In this document: piece after piece, positions 17,557-26,902 of the stretch
Position numbering within the stretch: position 1 is the first letter of the stretch
How the letters are laid out: each line of letters opens with the position of its first letter
Assembly (NCBI GenBank): GCA_017463255.1
Contig: JAFTPP010000002.1
Coordinates: forward strand, 62,001-126,000
DNA from: Lachnospiraceae bacterium
GTDB taxonomy: Bacteria; Bacillota; Clostridia; Lachnospirales; Lachnospiraceae
Direction: 5' to 3'
DNA length: 64,000 bases
Made by a program: the position numbers and the translations under genes
The notes under the pieces: model-generated
The model's input: only the letters and a program-made list of their open reading frames with translations
Database searches by the model: none
Told to the model about the DNA's origin: nothing

Positions 17557-17584
17557 ATATTATCATAAATAACTTGAAAGTCAA
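17557..17584 (-). promoter_or_regulatory. Promoter of the antisense RNA
   Basis: On the minus strand TTGACT-N16-TAATAT. It lies between the histidine kinase stop (17604) and the toxin terminator, so no protein gene follows it in its direction, which argues for a short RNA product. Confidence 0.6.
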
Positions 17585-17603
17585 TTAATTTTTCTCACTG
17601 CGG

Positions 17604-19043
17604 TCAGTTCTCATAGCCCACATTTTTGCTTAATTGCTCCGCATCACGCTTCATGGGAATGCTGATTTTAAACACGCTTCCTTTCCCTAGCTCGCTTTCA
17701 ACTTCAATACTTCCTTTATAGAATTCTATAATATGTTTTACAATGGAAAGTCCAAGTCCTGTTCCTCCCATTTTTTTACTTCTGCCTTTATCTACACGGA
17801 AGAAACGTTCAAAGATTCGCTCTTTATCCTTAGGTGCAATTCCGGTACCGTCATCTTTTATTTCTATCATTAACTGTTCATTTTTTTCACAGATATGAAC
17901 CCAGACATTTCCTCCCGGGCGGTTGTATTTGATTCCGTTGGTAATCAGATTAACCAATAGCTCTCTTAACTGCTTCGTACTTGCTTCTATGGTAACCTGC
18001 TCACACTCTTTATGCAAAGATACCTGATAATCCTTTGCAATGGGTTCAACGGATTCAAAAATCTCCTCCAAAAGAACAGGCATGCGCACCATGGAATAGG
18101 TCACTTCTGCCTCATTGGTTTCTAACTGGGATATCATCAATATATCATTAATCAGATTGGTCATATTGTCTGTTTCTTTGATAATACGTTTCATAAAGTC
18201 TAAGCGGGTTTCCTGATCTTTGACAAATCCCTGGTCGATTAATTCTGCATATCCCTTAACGGAAGTAATCGGTGTTTTTAATTCATGGGAAGCATTAGAG
18301 AAAAACTCCTGCTTAATCTTTTTTTGAAACTCTAATCTGTCAATGTGTTCTCTGACCTCTTCACTTAACTTCATGGATGACTGCGAAATAACATTCAGTT
18401 CATCATATTTATATTGTTTAAACTCAAAGTCTAACTCGTTCCGGTTTACCTTTTTAAGCTCATCAGAAATCTCTTTTAATGGTCTTGTTACAGAGTTTGC
18501 AAACCGGTATGTAACAAAAATTGAAATTGCAAATGCTATCAAGGTTGCAAGCAGCATGATCGGTAAAATTTCCTGTAAATATCCATGAACACCATGATAA
18601 GGAATTGCCAATCGGATAATATAACCTTCTTCCCCTGACATAGAAGCCACGTACAGCATATCTTTATGTAGGGTATCAGAATATCTGGTAGCATATCCGT
18701 TTCCCGTTTCTAACGCCATCTTGATTTCTTTACGCCCCAGATGATTTTCAAATCCTATTTCTGTTCCTGACAGGATTTCTGTATCCGCAACCACTTCACC
18801 ATCCTCACGGATAATGGTAATACGCACTTCCTTACCCAACGCTTTATCATACATCTGTTGCAATTGTTCCTCTAAATTCTTAGAATAATCCAAGCCATAA
18901 TCTACAATACGTATCATCTTTGTCATGGAATTGCGGTTATTAACAAGCAACTCATGGGCCACAAAATAATAAGAAATCACAGAACTAATCAATAAAGCTG
19001 CTGCCAGTATCGCTATTACTCTTACTAATATAGCTTTTTTCAA
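17604..19043 (-). CDS. phoR: PhoR-like sensor histidine kinase
   Basis: Membrane histidine kinase expected to phosphorylate the adjacent OmpR-type regulator in response to phosphate supply. A first helix spans about residues 8-28, then an extracytoplasmic loop, a second helix near 160-182 and a HAMP region. The HisKA box is FFSNASHELKTPITSVKGYAELI with the phospho-His. The ATPase part has NLITNGIKYN (N box), DDGTGI (G1) and GGTGLGLSIVKH (G2). It lies 47 bases after the response regulator. No PAS motif was recognised. The phoR name rests on position behind pst-phoU. Confidence 0.88.
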   Translation of the reverse strand: MKKAILVRVIAILAAALLISSVISYYFVAHELLVNNRNSMTKMIRIVDYGLDYSKNLEEQLQQMYDKALGKEVRITIIREDGEVVADTEILSGTEIGFENHLGRKEIKMALETGNGYATRYSDTLHKDMLYVASMSGEEGYIIRLAIPYHGVHGYLQEILPIMLLATLIAFAISIFVTYRFANSVTRPLKEISDELKKVNRNELDFEFKQYKYDELNVISQSSMKLSEEVREHIDRLEFQKKIKQEFFSNASHELKTPITSVKGYAELIDQGFVKDQETRLDFMKRIIKETDNMTNLINDILMISQLETNEAEVTYSMVRMPVLLEEIFESVEPIAKDYQVSLHKECEQVTIEASTKQLRELLVNLITNGIKYNRPGGNVWVHICEKNEQLMIEIKDDGTGIAPKDKERIFERFFRVDKGRSKKMGGTGLGLSIVKHIIEFYKGSIEVESELGKGSVFKISIPMKRDAEQLSKNVGYEN

Positions 19044-19090
19044 AACATCTTCTCCTTTATAATCGGATAACGTATCTCTGTGCCAAAGGC

Positions 19091-19780
19091 TTACTCTGCC
19101 ACGAACCGATAACCAACACTTCTAACAGTCTTAATATAATTACTTACCTCATCTCCTAGCTTTTGACGTAAAGTACGGATATGAATATCCAAGGTACGTG
19201 TTTCCACCTCAGCATTGTAATCCCAAAGCCTATCCAATAATTCTTCTCTTGTCACAACTCTGGATTTATTTTGAATCAAATATACAAGTAATTCATATTC
19301 TTTATAGGTAAGTTGAACCTTATTACCACAGGATACCACTTCCCTGGTGTCCGGGTTTACAGATAACTTGCCATAGCTTGTTACTTTCATATCGTAAGCT
19401 ACGCTTGGTTCTGCGGCACGGCGTAATAAAGACCTGATTCTGGCACTCAGCTCTAACACACCAAAAGGCTTTGTCATATAATCATCTGCTCCGCCGTCAA
19501 GTCCCATGACTTTATCAAACTCTTTATCTTTCGCTGTCAAAATAATAATCGGAATATCTTTTACTAAATCCATGGTGCGGATTCTCTTAATTGCCGTCAG
19601 ACCATCCATCCCCGGTAGCATCAAATCAAATACCGCAAGATTAGGTCTTATTTCTTCTATGCAATCTAATGCCGGTTCTGCCGCTTCAAAAGCCGTTACC
19701 TTATATCCATATCCCTGTAATGCAATTTGAACCAGATTTCTGATGTTTTCATCATCTTCAATGACAAATATATGCTGCAT
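19091..19780 (-). CDS. phoP: OmpR/PhoB-family response regulator
   Basis: Two-domain transcription factor of 229 aa. The receiver domain has the acidic pair near residue 9 (IEDDENIR), the phospho-Asp in VFDLMLPGMDG and the Lys in IIILTAKD. The winged helix DNA-binding domain ends in ETRTLDIHIRTLRQKLGDEVSNYIKTVRSVGYRFV. It is placed between the Na/Pi symporter gene and the kinase gene, so it most likely binds the Pho-box-like repeats before pstS and the symporter gene. Confidence 0.92.
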   Translation of the reverse strand: MQHIFVIEDDENIRNLVQIALQGYGYKVTAFEAAEPALDCIEEIRPNLAVFDLMLPGMDGLTAIKRIRTMDLVKDIPIIILTAKDKEFDKVMGLDGGADDYMTKPFGVLELSARIRSLLRRAAEPSVAYDMKVTSYGKLSVNPDTREVVSCGNKVQLTYKEYELLVYLIQNKSRVVTREELLDRLWDYNAEVETRTLDIHIRTLRQKLGDEVSNYIKTVRSVGYRFVAE

Positions 19781-19860
19781 CTATTTTCCCCTTTTCATTC
19801 TCTTAATGCAAAACTTATGTACTTGCATCATATTACTTTATAGTCCATAAATCAAGAAAT

Positions 19861-19884
19861 GCGACGGAAAATAATTCCCGCCGC
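19861..19884 (-). terminator. Weak hairpin after the Na/Pi symporter gene
   Basis: GCGGCGGGAAT pairs imperfectly with ATTTTCCGTCGC, followed on the minus strand by ATTTCTTGATTT. It may lower readthrough into phoP-phoR. Confidence 0.4.
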
Positions 19885-19906
19885 CATTCCTTTCATGTCC
19901 ATTTCA

Positions 19907-21589
19907 CTACATCATTGACTGTTTTGCTTCCGCTTCTGCTATTACATAGCCTGCAAGATTACAAGCATGATCCGAAATTCTTTCTAAATTACTCATAATA
20001 TCAAGGAATACCACACCATTTTCAGGAGTACATTTACCCTTACTAAGTCTGGCAATATGTTTTTCTCTAAACAAGTCTTCCAATTCATCCACGTGGTTTT
20101 CATACTGTTCTACCATAAGTGCTGTCTTCTTACTGTCCGTACTTCTTGCCTGAAGTGCTGTGGTAAGTGCATTGATTGTTTCATCTGAAATCTCAACTAA
20201 CTCAGCAGAACCCTTCTTAGAAAAGACTATATCATCACGTTTCATAATTTCAGCAAGCTCTGCAATATTTTCACAGTGGTCTCCCACCCTTTCAATATCA
20301 CTTACTGCATAGAACATATTTTTAACCAAAAGATGCTGATGCTCTGTCAGTGACAGATTATCTACTTCCACCAGGAACGCCGTAAGCATTTTTTCCATAT
20401 GGTTCAAATCGTTTTCAACTGCATAAACCTTACTTACATCACCTACGCCACCTTCCGTCTGTAGCGCATTTAAAGCTGTCTTAAGGTTATTAAGAGCCAT
20501 CTCACCCATAACATCCACTTCTTTTTTCGCAGCTTCTAAAGCAAATGAAGGGTTAGAAAGAAGTCTTCTGTCAAGCTTACGCTTTGTTTCTTCTACCAGA
20601 GTCTCTTCTTCCTCTTCTTCCTTGCTGTCACGAATAATAAACTCTGATAACTTTACAAGTCCTTTTGCAAACGGGAACAAAAGTACTGTACATGTTACGT
20701 TAAAGACTGTATGGAAAATAGATATTTCCACACTGCTAATCGTACTGTTACCCCATGTAGCATTAAACTTAAAGAGCGCAAACATCACGATACTGAAAAT
20801 CACCGTTCCGATTACATTAAACAGCAAGTGAATAATGGAAGCTCTCTTTGCATTTTTACCTGCTCCCGCACCGGAAATCACAGCTGTTACACAAGTACCG
20901 ATATTCTGTCCCAACGTAATAAACACTGCCGACTTCCAACTTACAATTCCATTCATGGCAAGCGTCTGTAAAATACCAACACTGGCTGAGGAGCTCTGAA
21001 TTATTGCAGTTACTACTGCTCCCGCTATAATTGCAAGTAAAGGATTCTTACCAAGTGTTGTAAACATATCTACGAAAATCTGAGAATCTCTGTATGGCTT
21101 AATAGCATCAGACATAAAGGTAAGACCGATGAATAAAAGACCGATACCAATAAAAATTTCTCCGATTTTTTTCTTTTTCTCGTTCTTTGAAAAAATAATG
21201 CAAAATGCTCCGAATCCCACCAAAACAGGCGCGTAAAATTCCGGTTTAAATATAGAGCCAAATTCGCTTAAGGATACAATCCACGCTGTAATGGTTGTAC
21301 CGATATTAGCACCCATAATCACACCAACTGCCTGTGCAAGATTTAACATTCCTGCGTTAACAAAACCTACGACCATTACCGTGGTAGCCGAAGAACTCTG
21401 AATAATGGCGGTAACTCCTGCACCTACCAAAACTGCCACCAAACGGTTCTTGGTTAAAAAGCTCATAATATTCTTTAATTTACTTCCTGCGGATTTCTGA
21501 AGTCCGTCGGCCATGATGTTCATACCATATAAGAACATTCCCAAACCGCCAACAAATTCAAACAGCAACTTAAGATCATCCAGTGTCAT
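19907..21589 (-). CDS. Na+/phosphate symporter with C-terminal PhoU-like domain
   Basis: NptA/YjbB-type Na/Pi cotransporter. The membrane part (residues 1-310) contains the duplicated family repeat, seen as VTAIIQSSSATTVMVVGFVNAG and VTAIIQSSSASVGILQTLAMNG, with QSSS in both halves. Residues 340-555 are a PhoU-like helical bundle (ERVGDHCENIAEL and ERISDHACNLAGY). It lies in the pst-phoU block but has its own Pho-box-like repeats upstream. It is therefore a second phosphate porter, low-affinity by family precedent, alongside the ABC system. Confidence 0.92.
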   Translation of the reverse strand: MTLDDLKLLFEFVGGLGMFLYGMNIMADGLQKSAGSKLKNIMSFLTKNRLVAVLVGAGVTAIIQSSSATTVMVVGFVNAGMLNLAQAVGVIMGANIGTTITAWIVSLSEFGSIFKPEFYAPVLVGFGAFCIIFSKNEKKKKIGEIFIGIGLLFIGLTFMSDAIKPYRDSQIFVDMFTTLGKNPLLAIIAGAVVTAIIQSSSASVGILQTLAMNGIVSWKSAVFITLGQNIGTCVTAVISGAGAGKNAKRASIIHLLFNVIGTVIFSIVMFALFKFNATWGNSTISSVEISIFHTVFNVTCTVLLFPFAKGLVKLSEFIIRDSKEEEEEETLVEETKRKLDRRLLSNPSFALEAAKKEVDVMGEMALNNLKTALNALQTEGGVGDVSKVYAVENDLNHMEKMLTAFLVEVDNLSLTEHQHLLVKNMFYAVSDIERVGDHCENIAELAEIMKRDDIVFSKKGSAELVEISDETINALTTALQARSTDSKKTALMVEQYENHVDELEDLFREKHIARLSKGKCTPENGVVFLDIMSNLERISDHACNLAGYVIAEAEAKQSMM

Positions 21590-21678
21590 TACATTATCCT
21601 CCGTATTGATAACTTTACCTGTTTTCTAGTATTTTCAATTACTATCATATCAATACCCGGTAAAAACAATCTGAGGGT

Positions 21679-21707
21679 TTTGTAAAATCTATGTAAAATC
21701 GTTAAAG
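21679..21707 (-). promoter_or_regulatory. Pho-box-like direct repeats before the Na/Pi symporter gene
   Basis: On the minus strand two 11-base repeats GATTTTACATA-GATTTTACAAA, preceded by a third weaker TTTAAC. TTTACA/TTAACA hexamers at 11-base spacing are the form of PhoP (B. subtilis) binding sites. They sit in the 112-base gap after phoU and mark an internal promoter. Confidence 0.6.
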
Positions 21708-22358
21708 CAGTCTTACATCTTCCATATTTCCTGTCTCCTGAAAGATTTCCCATTCTGCAATATTGACTGTATGATCTCCAATCTTTTCAAGATATTTGTT
21801 AATCATCATAATATCCACACAGGCGTCTACAGATAACTGCTCTCGTTTCATCATCTGTACCAAATCCATTTTCACTTCATTAAAATAATCGTCAATCACA
21901 TCATCTGCTGCAATAACCTTCATTGCCAATTCCACATCTCTCATCACAAATGCTTCCACGCCATCCCTGATTGATTTTCCGGTTACAGTCGCCATTGACA
22001 ATAGTGCATTTGAATAATCATCTAAATTTTTGTCTTCTATTCTAAGCACCAGTTCTGCAATATCCGCAATATGATCCCCGATTCGTTCCATATCCGTCAC
22101 ACATTTCAATGCAGCAGACACTCTTCTTAAATCGCGTGCTACAGGCTGTTGCCTGGTAAGAAGACTAAGGCACTTGGATTCTACCTGATGCTCCATATCT
22201 TTCATTAACCTGTCAATTTTCTTTAATTCAAAGAGTCTGTCCTCATTTCCCTGCGCTATAGCTTCAAACAACGCATCATAATTTTCCTGAATATAAACAC
22301 CCATTTCCCGGATGTGTCCACTTAATTCTTCCAGTTCTATTTCAAAATTTACTCTCAT
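21702..22358 (-). CDS. phoU: PhoU, phosphate signalling regulator
   Basis: Cytosolic helical protein of 218 aa linking the Pst transporter to the PhoR kinase and repressing the Pho response in phosphate excess. The family repeat is clear: ERIGDHIADIAELVLRIE in the first half and EKIGDHTVNIAEWEIF in the second, with the acidic metal-cluster residues. It starts 15 bases after pstB, with GGGGG before the ATG. Confidence 0.95.
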   Translation of the reverse strand: MRVNFEIELEELSGHIREMGVYIQENYDALFEAIAQGNEDRLFELKKIDRLMKDMEHQVESKCLSLLTRQQPVARDLRRVSAALKCVTDMERIGDHIADIAELVLRIEDKNLDDYSNALLSMATVTGKSIRDGVEAFVMRDVELAMKVIAADDVIDDYFNEVKMDLVQMMKREQLSVDACVDIMMINKYLEKIGDHTVNIAEWEIFQETGNMEDVRLL

Positions 22359-22373
22359 ACATTTCCCCCATTT

Positions 22374-23144
22374 TTAACCAAATCTACCTGTAATATAATC
22401 CTCTGTCCTTTTATCCTTCGGGCGGGAAAAGATATTGTCTGTTGAATCAAATTCCACAACCTCTCCCACCAAGAAAAATGCTGTGTCATCTGAAACACGG
22501 GCAGCCTGTTGCATATTGTGGGTTACAATTGCTACTGTATATTTCTTTTTCAATTCCTGCATTAAATCCTCAATTTTCAGTGTTGAAATTGGATCCAATG
22601 CAGAAGTCGGCTCATCCATTAACAAAACTTCCGGAGACACCGCAAGGGCACGAGCAATACACAATCTCTGCTGCTGTCCGCCGGACAATCCTAACGCCGA
22701 CTTTTTTAAGCGGTCCTTTACTTCCTCAAAAATTGCTGCGCCTCTCAAGCTTTCTTCTACGATTTCGTCTAATTTTGCTTTGTTCTTAATTCCATGAATT
22801 CTTGGACCATAAGCGATATTATCATAAATGCTCATAGGAAACGGATTGGGCTGCTGAAACACCATTCCTACTTTTTTACGAAGCAGTGTTGTATCTACCT
22901 TCGGCTGATAAATATCCTCTCCGTCAACGTACACTTTTCCTTCGATCCTAACACCTTCCACCAAATCATTCATTCGATTAATAGTCTTTAAAAAAGTAGA
23001 TTTTCCACAACCACTTGGTCCGATAAATGCTGTAATACAATTTGGACGAATATTCATTGATACATCCTTTAATGCCTGATTCTTTCCATAAAACAGATTC
23101 AAATGTTCTACCTGTATTTTACTTTCGTTCACTTTATTCTCCAT
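22374..23144 (-). CDS. pstB: Phosphate ABC transporter ATPase PstB
   Basis: ATPase of the high-affinity phosphate importer, 256 aa. Walker [11 protein letters not shown]-loop [21 protein letters not shown] (a PstB hallmark), signature LSGGQQQRL, Walker [14 protein letters not shown] and switch IVTHNMQQA. It follows pstA by 12 bases. Confidence 0.97.
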   Translation of the reverse strand: MENKVNESKIQVEHLNLFYGKNQALKDVSMNIRPNCITAFIGPSGCGKSTFLKTINRMNDLVEGVRIEGKVYVDGEDIYQPKVDTTLLRKKVGMVFQQPNPFPMSIYDNIAYGPRIHGIKNKAKLDEIVEESLRGAAIFEEVKDRLKKSALGLSGGQQQRLCIARALAVSPEVLLMDEPTSALDPISTLKIEDLMQELKKKYTVAIVTHNMQQAARVSDDTAFFLVGEVVEFDSTDNIFSRPKDKRTEDYITGRFG

Positions 23145-23156
23145 TCCTTTATTACC

Positions 23157-24014
23157 TTACTTCTTAGTTGTAAATTTATATGCCACTGCTTTTGCAAGAG
23201 CATTTAAAATAAGTACAATCACAATTAATACAAGCGCGATTCCAAATGCAACTTCATATTCACCTTTTTGCATACTTAAATATAACTGAATTGTTAACGT
23301 TCCGCCCGGCTCCAGAATCTTATTAAAATATCCTTCAGCCGTACGCGGAAGTAAGTATCCGCTTCCTGCCGTAAAGAGGAGTGCTGCGGATTCACCCACA
23401 ATTCTTCCCACTGCAAGGATAACACCGGTCAAGATTCCGGGCATCGCAGAAGGTAATAAAATAGTACGAATCATATACCATTTTGTTGCTCCAATTCCTA
23501 ACGCACCCTGACGATAGGTATATGGAACACTCTTTAATGCCTCCTGTGTATTTCTGGTGATTAACGGCATTATCATAAGTGCCATAGTAATAGAACCGGT
23601 TAAAATCGAATAGCTAAGACCAAATACTGTTCCGAATACCACCATGCCAAACAAGCCAAATATAATAGATGGTATACCCGATAAGGTTTCCGTAGTAGCT
23701 TCAATCAATTTGACAATTTTACCCGGTCTTGCATACTCATTTAAGTAAATTGCTGCACCTATACCCAAGGGTGTTGCAATCAGTAATGTCAGTAAAATAA
23801 TATATATGGTATTTAAAATATTACCCGCAATTCCCACAGTCCCTTTCAAAACACTGGTTACTGAAGTAATAAAAGAAAAATCAACTCTCCCTGCTCCTTT
23901 AATAAACACATACCCAATAATGCCAATCAACAAGCATACCGACAGTGCTGCCGCAAGATAAATGAACGCTGTGAGGATTACATCCGACACACGAATTCTT
24001 TTTCTCGTTATCAT
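23157..24014 (-). CDS. pstA: Phosphate ABC transporter permease PstA
   Basis: Inner-membrane permease of 285 aa with six predicted helices. The cytoplasmic coupling loop is ALGIGATKWYMIRTILLPSAMPGILTG, ending in the typical GRIVGESAALLFTAG. Its ATG overlaps the pstC stop by four bases (ATGA), so translation is coupled. It forms the membrane channel with PstC. Confidence 0.96.
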   Translation of the reverse strand: MITRKRIRVSDVILTAFIYLAAALSVCLLIGIIGYVFIKGAGRVDFSFITSVTSVLKGTVGIAGNILNTIYIILLTLLIATPLGIGAAIYLNEYARPGKIVKLIEATTETLSGIPSIIFGLFGMVVFGTVFGLSYSILTGSITMALMIMPLITRNTQEALKSVPYTYRQGALGIGATKWYMIRTILLPSAMPGILTGVILAVGRIVGESAALLFTAGSGYLLPRTAEGYFNKILEPGGTLTIQLYLSMQKGEYEVAFGIALVLIVIVLILNALAKAVAYKFTTKK

Positions 24015-24949
24015 TTGTCGTCTCCTCCTTTTAAAAGCTTACTTAACAGCAAATTAATTCCCATAATGAATGCAAACAATACCAAACCGATGGTGAACAA
24101 CACTTCCCTATGTACATCAGCTGAATAAGACATTTCACTAACAATAGCAGTGGTCAAAAAACGAACGGAATTAAACGGTAGCGGTAAATTAACACTGCTT
24201 CCGGATACAAGGGTAATCGCCATTGCTTCTCCGATTGCTCTTCCTACCCCCAATACAACAGCTGTAATAATGCCAGACTTTGCAGCCGGAAGAACTACTC
24301 TGAAAATGGTCTGAATCCTGCTTGCTCCCAATGCAAGACTTGCCGCCTTAAGAGAAGGGTCTACACTTCTTAACGCCGAATCACTGATATTAATTACTGT
24401 AGGAAGTATCATAACTGCAAGAACAATCACTGCACAAAGCAAGTTGGAACCACCTGTAAACTGATGCGTTGCAGAATCTTTAAATATCCACAATTCAAGT
24501 TTATAAATTAAAGGATTAAGAACCATGAGTCCCAATAATCCATAAATAACCGATGGAATTCCTGCAAGGAGCTCTACTGCCGGTTTTACCATCATAGCTA
24601 TTTTTTTGTGTGCAACTTGAGATAAAAAAATAGCAGTAAAAACACCTACCGGTACTCCTAATAAAATTGCTGCAACAGTTCCCACAACAGATGTTAAAAT
24701 AATGTACGAAATACCAAAAGACGGTTCACTTGCCGTGGGACTCCACTCTGTACCAAAAAGGATTTCTGCCACTCCCACTTTTGCAAGTGCCGGCACTCCT
24801 TTTATTAACATATAAATTGAAATAGCAAAAACCGCAATAATCGCGAAAAAGGCGCAGATAAAAAAGATTATCTGTGCTGCCTTTTCCACTCTTGTTTTAG
24901 TCTTACGGTTTCCAATAATTGAAAACGATTTTTGACTAGTCAACTGCAA
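24011..24949 (-). CDS. pstC: Phosphate ABC transporter permease PstC
   Basis: Permease of 312 aa with about six helices. It has the family segments VELLAGIPSVIYGLLGL and the EAA loop ASLALGASRIQTIFRVVLPAAKSGI, then GRAIGEAMAITLVSG. The start is a TTG at 24947-24949 lying inside the end of pstS (14-base overlap). The next in-frame ATG falls within the first helix, so the TTG or another nearby non-ATG codon must be used. Confidence 0.93.
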   Translation of the reverse strand: MQLTSQKSFSIIGNRKTKTRVEKAAQIIFFICAFFAIIAVFAISIYMLIKGVPALAKVGVAEILFGTEWSPTASEPSFGISYIILTSVVGTVAAILLGVPVGVFTAIFLSQVAHKKIAMMVKPAVELLAGIPSVIYGLLGLMVLNPLIYKLELWIFKDSATHQFTGGSNLLCAVIVLAVMILPTVINISDSALRSVDPSLKAASLALGASRIQTIFRVVLPAAKSGIITAVVLGVGRAIGEAMAITLVSGSSVNLPLPFNSVRFLTTAIVSEMSYSADVHREVLFTIGLVLFAFIMGINLLLSKLLKGGDDK

Positions 24950-25778
24950 TTAACCCTACAGCCTCAACGACCGCTTTTCCTTCTTCAGATTTAATATATT
25001 CGAAAAATGCCTGTACCAGTTCGCTCTGTTCTGAGATTTCTCCCTTAGTCGCCATAACAAATGGTCTGCTTAAGAAGTAGCTTCCTGCTTTAATGTTCTC
25101 CACTGTTGCCGCAACACCCTCAAGTGCAACTGCTGTTACTGTATCATCTACAACATCTAACGAAACATAACCGATTGCTCCGGCTGTTGATGCTACTTTT
25201 GCAAGGACTGCCCCTGTGCTGTCTAATTCATTTGCATACACACAAGCATCTTTAATTTCTAAGATTTCTTCAAAAGCTCCTCTTGTACCTGATCCTGCTT
25301 CACGGCCTACAACAACAATTGGTGCATCAACTCCGCCAAGTTCACTCCAGTTTGTAACTGTTCCTGTATAAATTGCGATTAAATTATCCTTTGTAAGCTC
25401 TGTTACTGTATTGTCCGTATCAACTATTACTGCAATACCGTCGATAGCTACAATATTTTCTACTGCGCCGTTAGAAACTTCACTTTCTTTTAAGTTACGT
25501 GAAGAATTACCGATATCCACACTACCACTGATTACTGATTCAACCCCTGCTGAAGAACCCGTAAACTCTGCTGATACATTTACATTAGGGTTAGCTTCCA
25601 TAAAGCTTTCTGCCATGGCATTTGCAAGTTTTTCCATTGAAGTACTTCCCGCCATTGTAATCTTTCCTGATAATTCTGAACCTGTTGCAGAATCACCGCT
25701 TCCGCAACCTACAAGTGCTGTTAATGTAAGTACGCATGCACTTAAAAGTGCTACAATCTTCTTTGTTCTGTTTTTCAT
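24936..25778 (-). CDS. pstS: Phosphate-binding lipoprotein PstS
   Basis: Secreted phosphate-binding protein of 280 aa. The signal peptide ends in a lipobox, LTALVGC, so the mature protein is lipid-anchored at the Cys. Phosphate-binding segments include MAGSTSMEKLA, FTGSSAGVESVISGSVDIGNSSR and VVGREAGSGTRGAFEE. It is the first gene of pstSCAB-phoU, preceded by Pho-box-like repeats and the trxA terminator. Confidence 0.95.
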   Translation of the reverse strand: MKNRTKKIVALLSACVLTLTALVGCGSGDSATGSELSGKITMAGSTSMEKLANAMAESFMEANPNVNVSAEFTGSSAGVESVISGSVDIGNSSRNLKESEVSNGAVENIVAIDGIAVIVDTDNTVTELTKDNLIAIYTGTVTNWSELGGVDAPIVVVGREAGSGTRGAFEEILEIKDACVYANELDSTGAVLAKVASTAGAIGYVSLDVVDDTVTAVALEGVAATVENIKAGSYFLSRPFVMATKGEISEQSELVQAFFEYIKSEEGKAVVEAVGLIAVD

Positions 25779-25890
25779 AATATTCTCCTCTACTTTCTTT
25801 TTGTCGGCTTCTCATTCCGACTCATTGCTTTGTATCTTTCGATTACAATACCAAGATATCACCTTCCCACTTTTGCAAACACCATGCTTT

Positions 25891-25929
25891 GGTAAAACTA
25901 AAGAAAATTTCATGTTAACCAGATTTAAC
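25891..25929 (-). promoter_or_regulatory. Pho-box-like repeats before pstS
   Basis: On the minus strand TTAAAT, TTAACA, TTTTCT and TTTTAC follow each other at 10-11 base steps, about 110-150 bases before the pstS start. The spacing and TTAACA-like hexamers fit a PhoP box. The -10 is not obvious. Confidence 0.6.
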
Positions 25930-25942
25930 ATTTTCTTTACAA

Positions 25943-25985
25943 AATAAAAAACCCTGCTATCAATCTTTCCATTGATAACAAGGTT
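25943..25985 (-). terminator. Terminator after trxA
   Basis: AACCTTGTTATCAAT pairs with ATTGATAGCAGGGTT on the minus strand, followed by TTTTTTATTTT. It lies 15 bases after the trxA stop and separates it from the pst promoter region. Confidence 0.85.
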
Positions 25986-25999
25986 CTCATCTAAGCTAA

Positions 26000-26311
26000 C
26001 TATTCACCAATCATTTGTTTTAAAGCCGCTTTCGGCTTATATCCTACACTGGTTTCTACAGGAATACCACCTTCAAAAAGGATTACCGTAGGAATAGACA
26101 TTACATTATACTTAAGAGCTAATTCCTGATTCTCGTCAACATTCACCTTAGCAATCTTAACTGTTTTTACTTCTTCTGCCAATTCCTCAATTACCGGTCC
26201 CAACATTTTACAAGGACCACACCAGTCTGCCCAAAAGTCAACTAACACCTTTTGTCCCGACTCAATTACTTCTTTTTCAAAATTCTCTTTAGTCAGATGT
26301 AATACTGCCAT
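26000..26311 (-). CDS. trxA: Thioredoxin
   Basis: Small dithiol oxidoreductase of 103 aa with active site WADWCGPCK (CxxC) and the cis-Pro segment SIPTVILFEGG. It is the last gene of an operon with rubrerythrin, a membrane protein and a CZB-type chemoreceptor. It starts 19 bases after rubrerythrin. The partner suggests a role in peroxide or disulfide stress. Confidence 0.96.
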   Translation of the reverse strand: MAVLHLTKENFEKEVIESGQKVLVDFWADWCGPCKMLGPVIEELAEEVKTVKIAKVNVDENQELALKYNVMSIPTVILFEGGIPVETSVGYKPKAALKQMIGE

Positions 26312-26330
26312 AGTACCTCCAATCCGGATA

Positions 26331-26888
26331 TTAATAATTCTCCTGTCTTACTTCAAAATAGCTCTGTGGGTGATTACATACCGGACAAACTTCCGGTGCC
26401 TTTTTACCGATTACAAGATGTCCGCAGTTACGGCATTCCCACATGATTTCTTCTGATTTTTCAAATACCGCCTGCATTTCAACATTTTTAAGAAGAGCAC
26501 GGTATCTTTCTTCATGAGCCTTCTCAATCAAAGCAACTCCTCTGAATTTTTCAGCAAGTTCTAAGAAGCCTTCCTCTTCTGCTTCTTTGGCAAAACGGTC
26601 ATACATATCCGTCCATTCATAATTCTCGCCTTCAGCCGCATGTAAAAGATTTTCTGCAGTGTTTCCTAATTCACCCATGGCTTTAAACCACATTTTAGCA
26701 TGCTCTTTTTCATTGTCAGCTGTTTTTAAAAAGATAGCTGCAAGCTGCTCATAACCTTCTTTTTTTGCTACGGAAGCAAAATAGGTATATTTATTTCTTG
26801 CCTGGCTTTCACCGGCAAAAGCTTCCATTAAATTAGCCATTGTCTTTGTCCCTGCAAGATTTTCTTTTGTCGCTTTTTTATTTTCCAT
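26331..26888 (-). CDS. Rubrerythrin
   Basis: Non-haem iron peroxidase that reduces hydrogen peroxide in anaerobes, 185 aa. The N-terminal ferritin-like bundle carries the di-iron ligands in [25 protein letters not shown], and [12 protein letters not shown]. The C-terminal rubredoxin domain has two Cys pairs, CRNCGHL and CPVCNHP. Classical domain order. It lies between a membrane protein gene and trxA with gaps under 20 bases. Confidence 0.95.
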   Translation of the reverse strand: MENKKATKENLAGTKTMANLMEAFAGESQARNKYTYFASVAKKEGYEQLAAIFLKTADNEKEHAKMWFKAMGELGNTAENLLHAAEGENYEWTDMYDRFAKEAEEEGFLELAEKFRGVALIEKAHEERYRALLKNVEMQAVFEKSEEIMWECRNCGHLVIGKKAPEVCPVCNHPQSYFEVRQENY

Positions 26889-26902
26889 TTTTGTCTTCTC
26901 CT

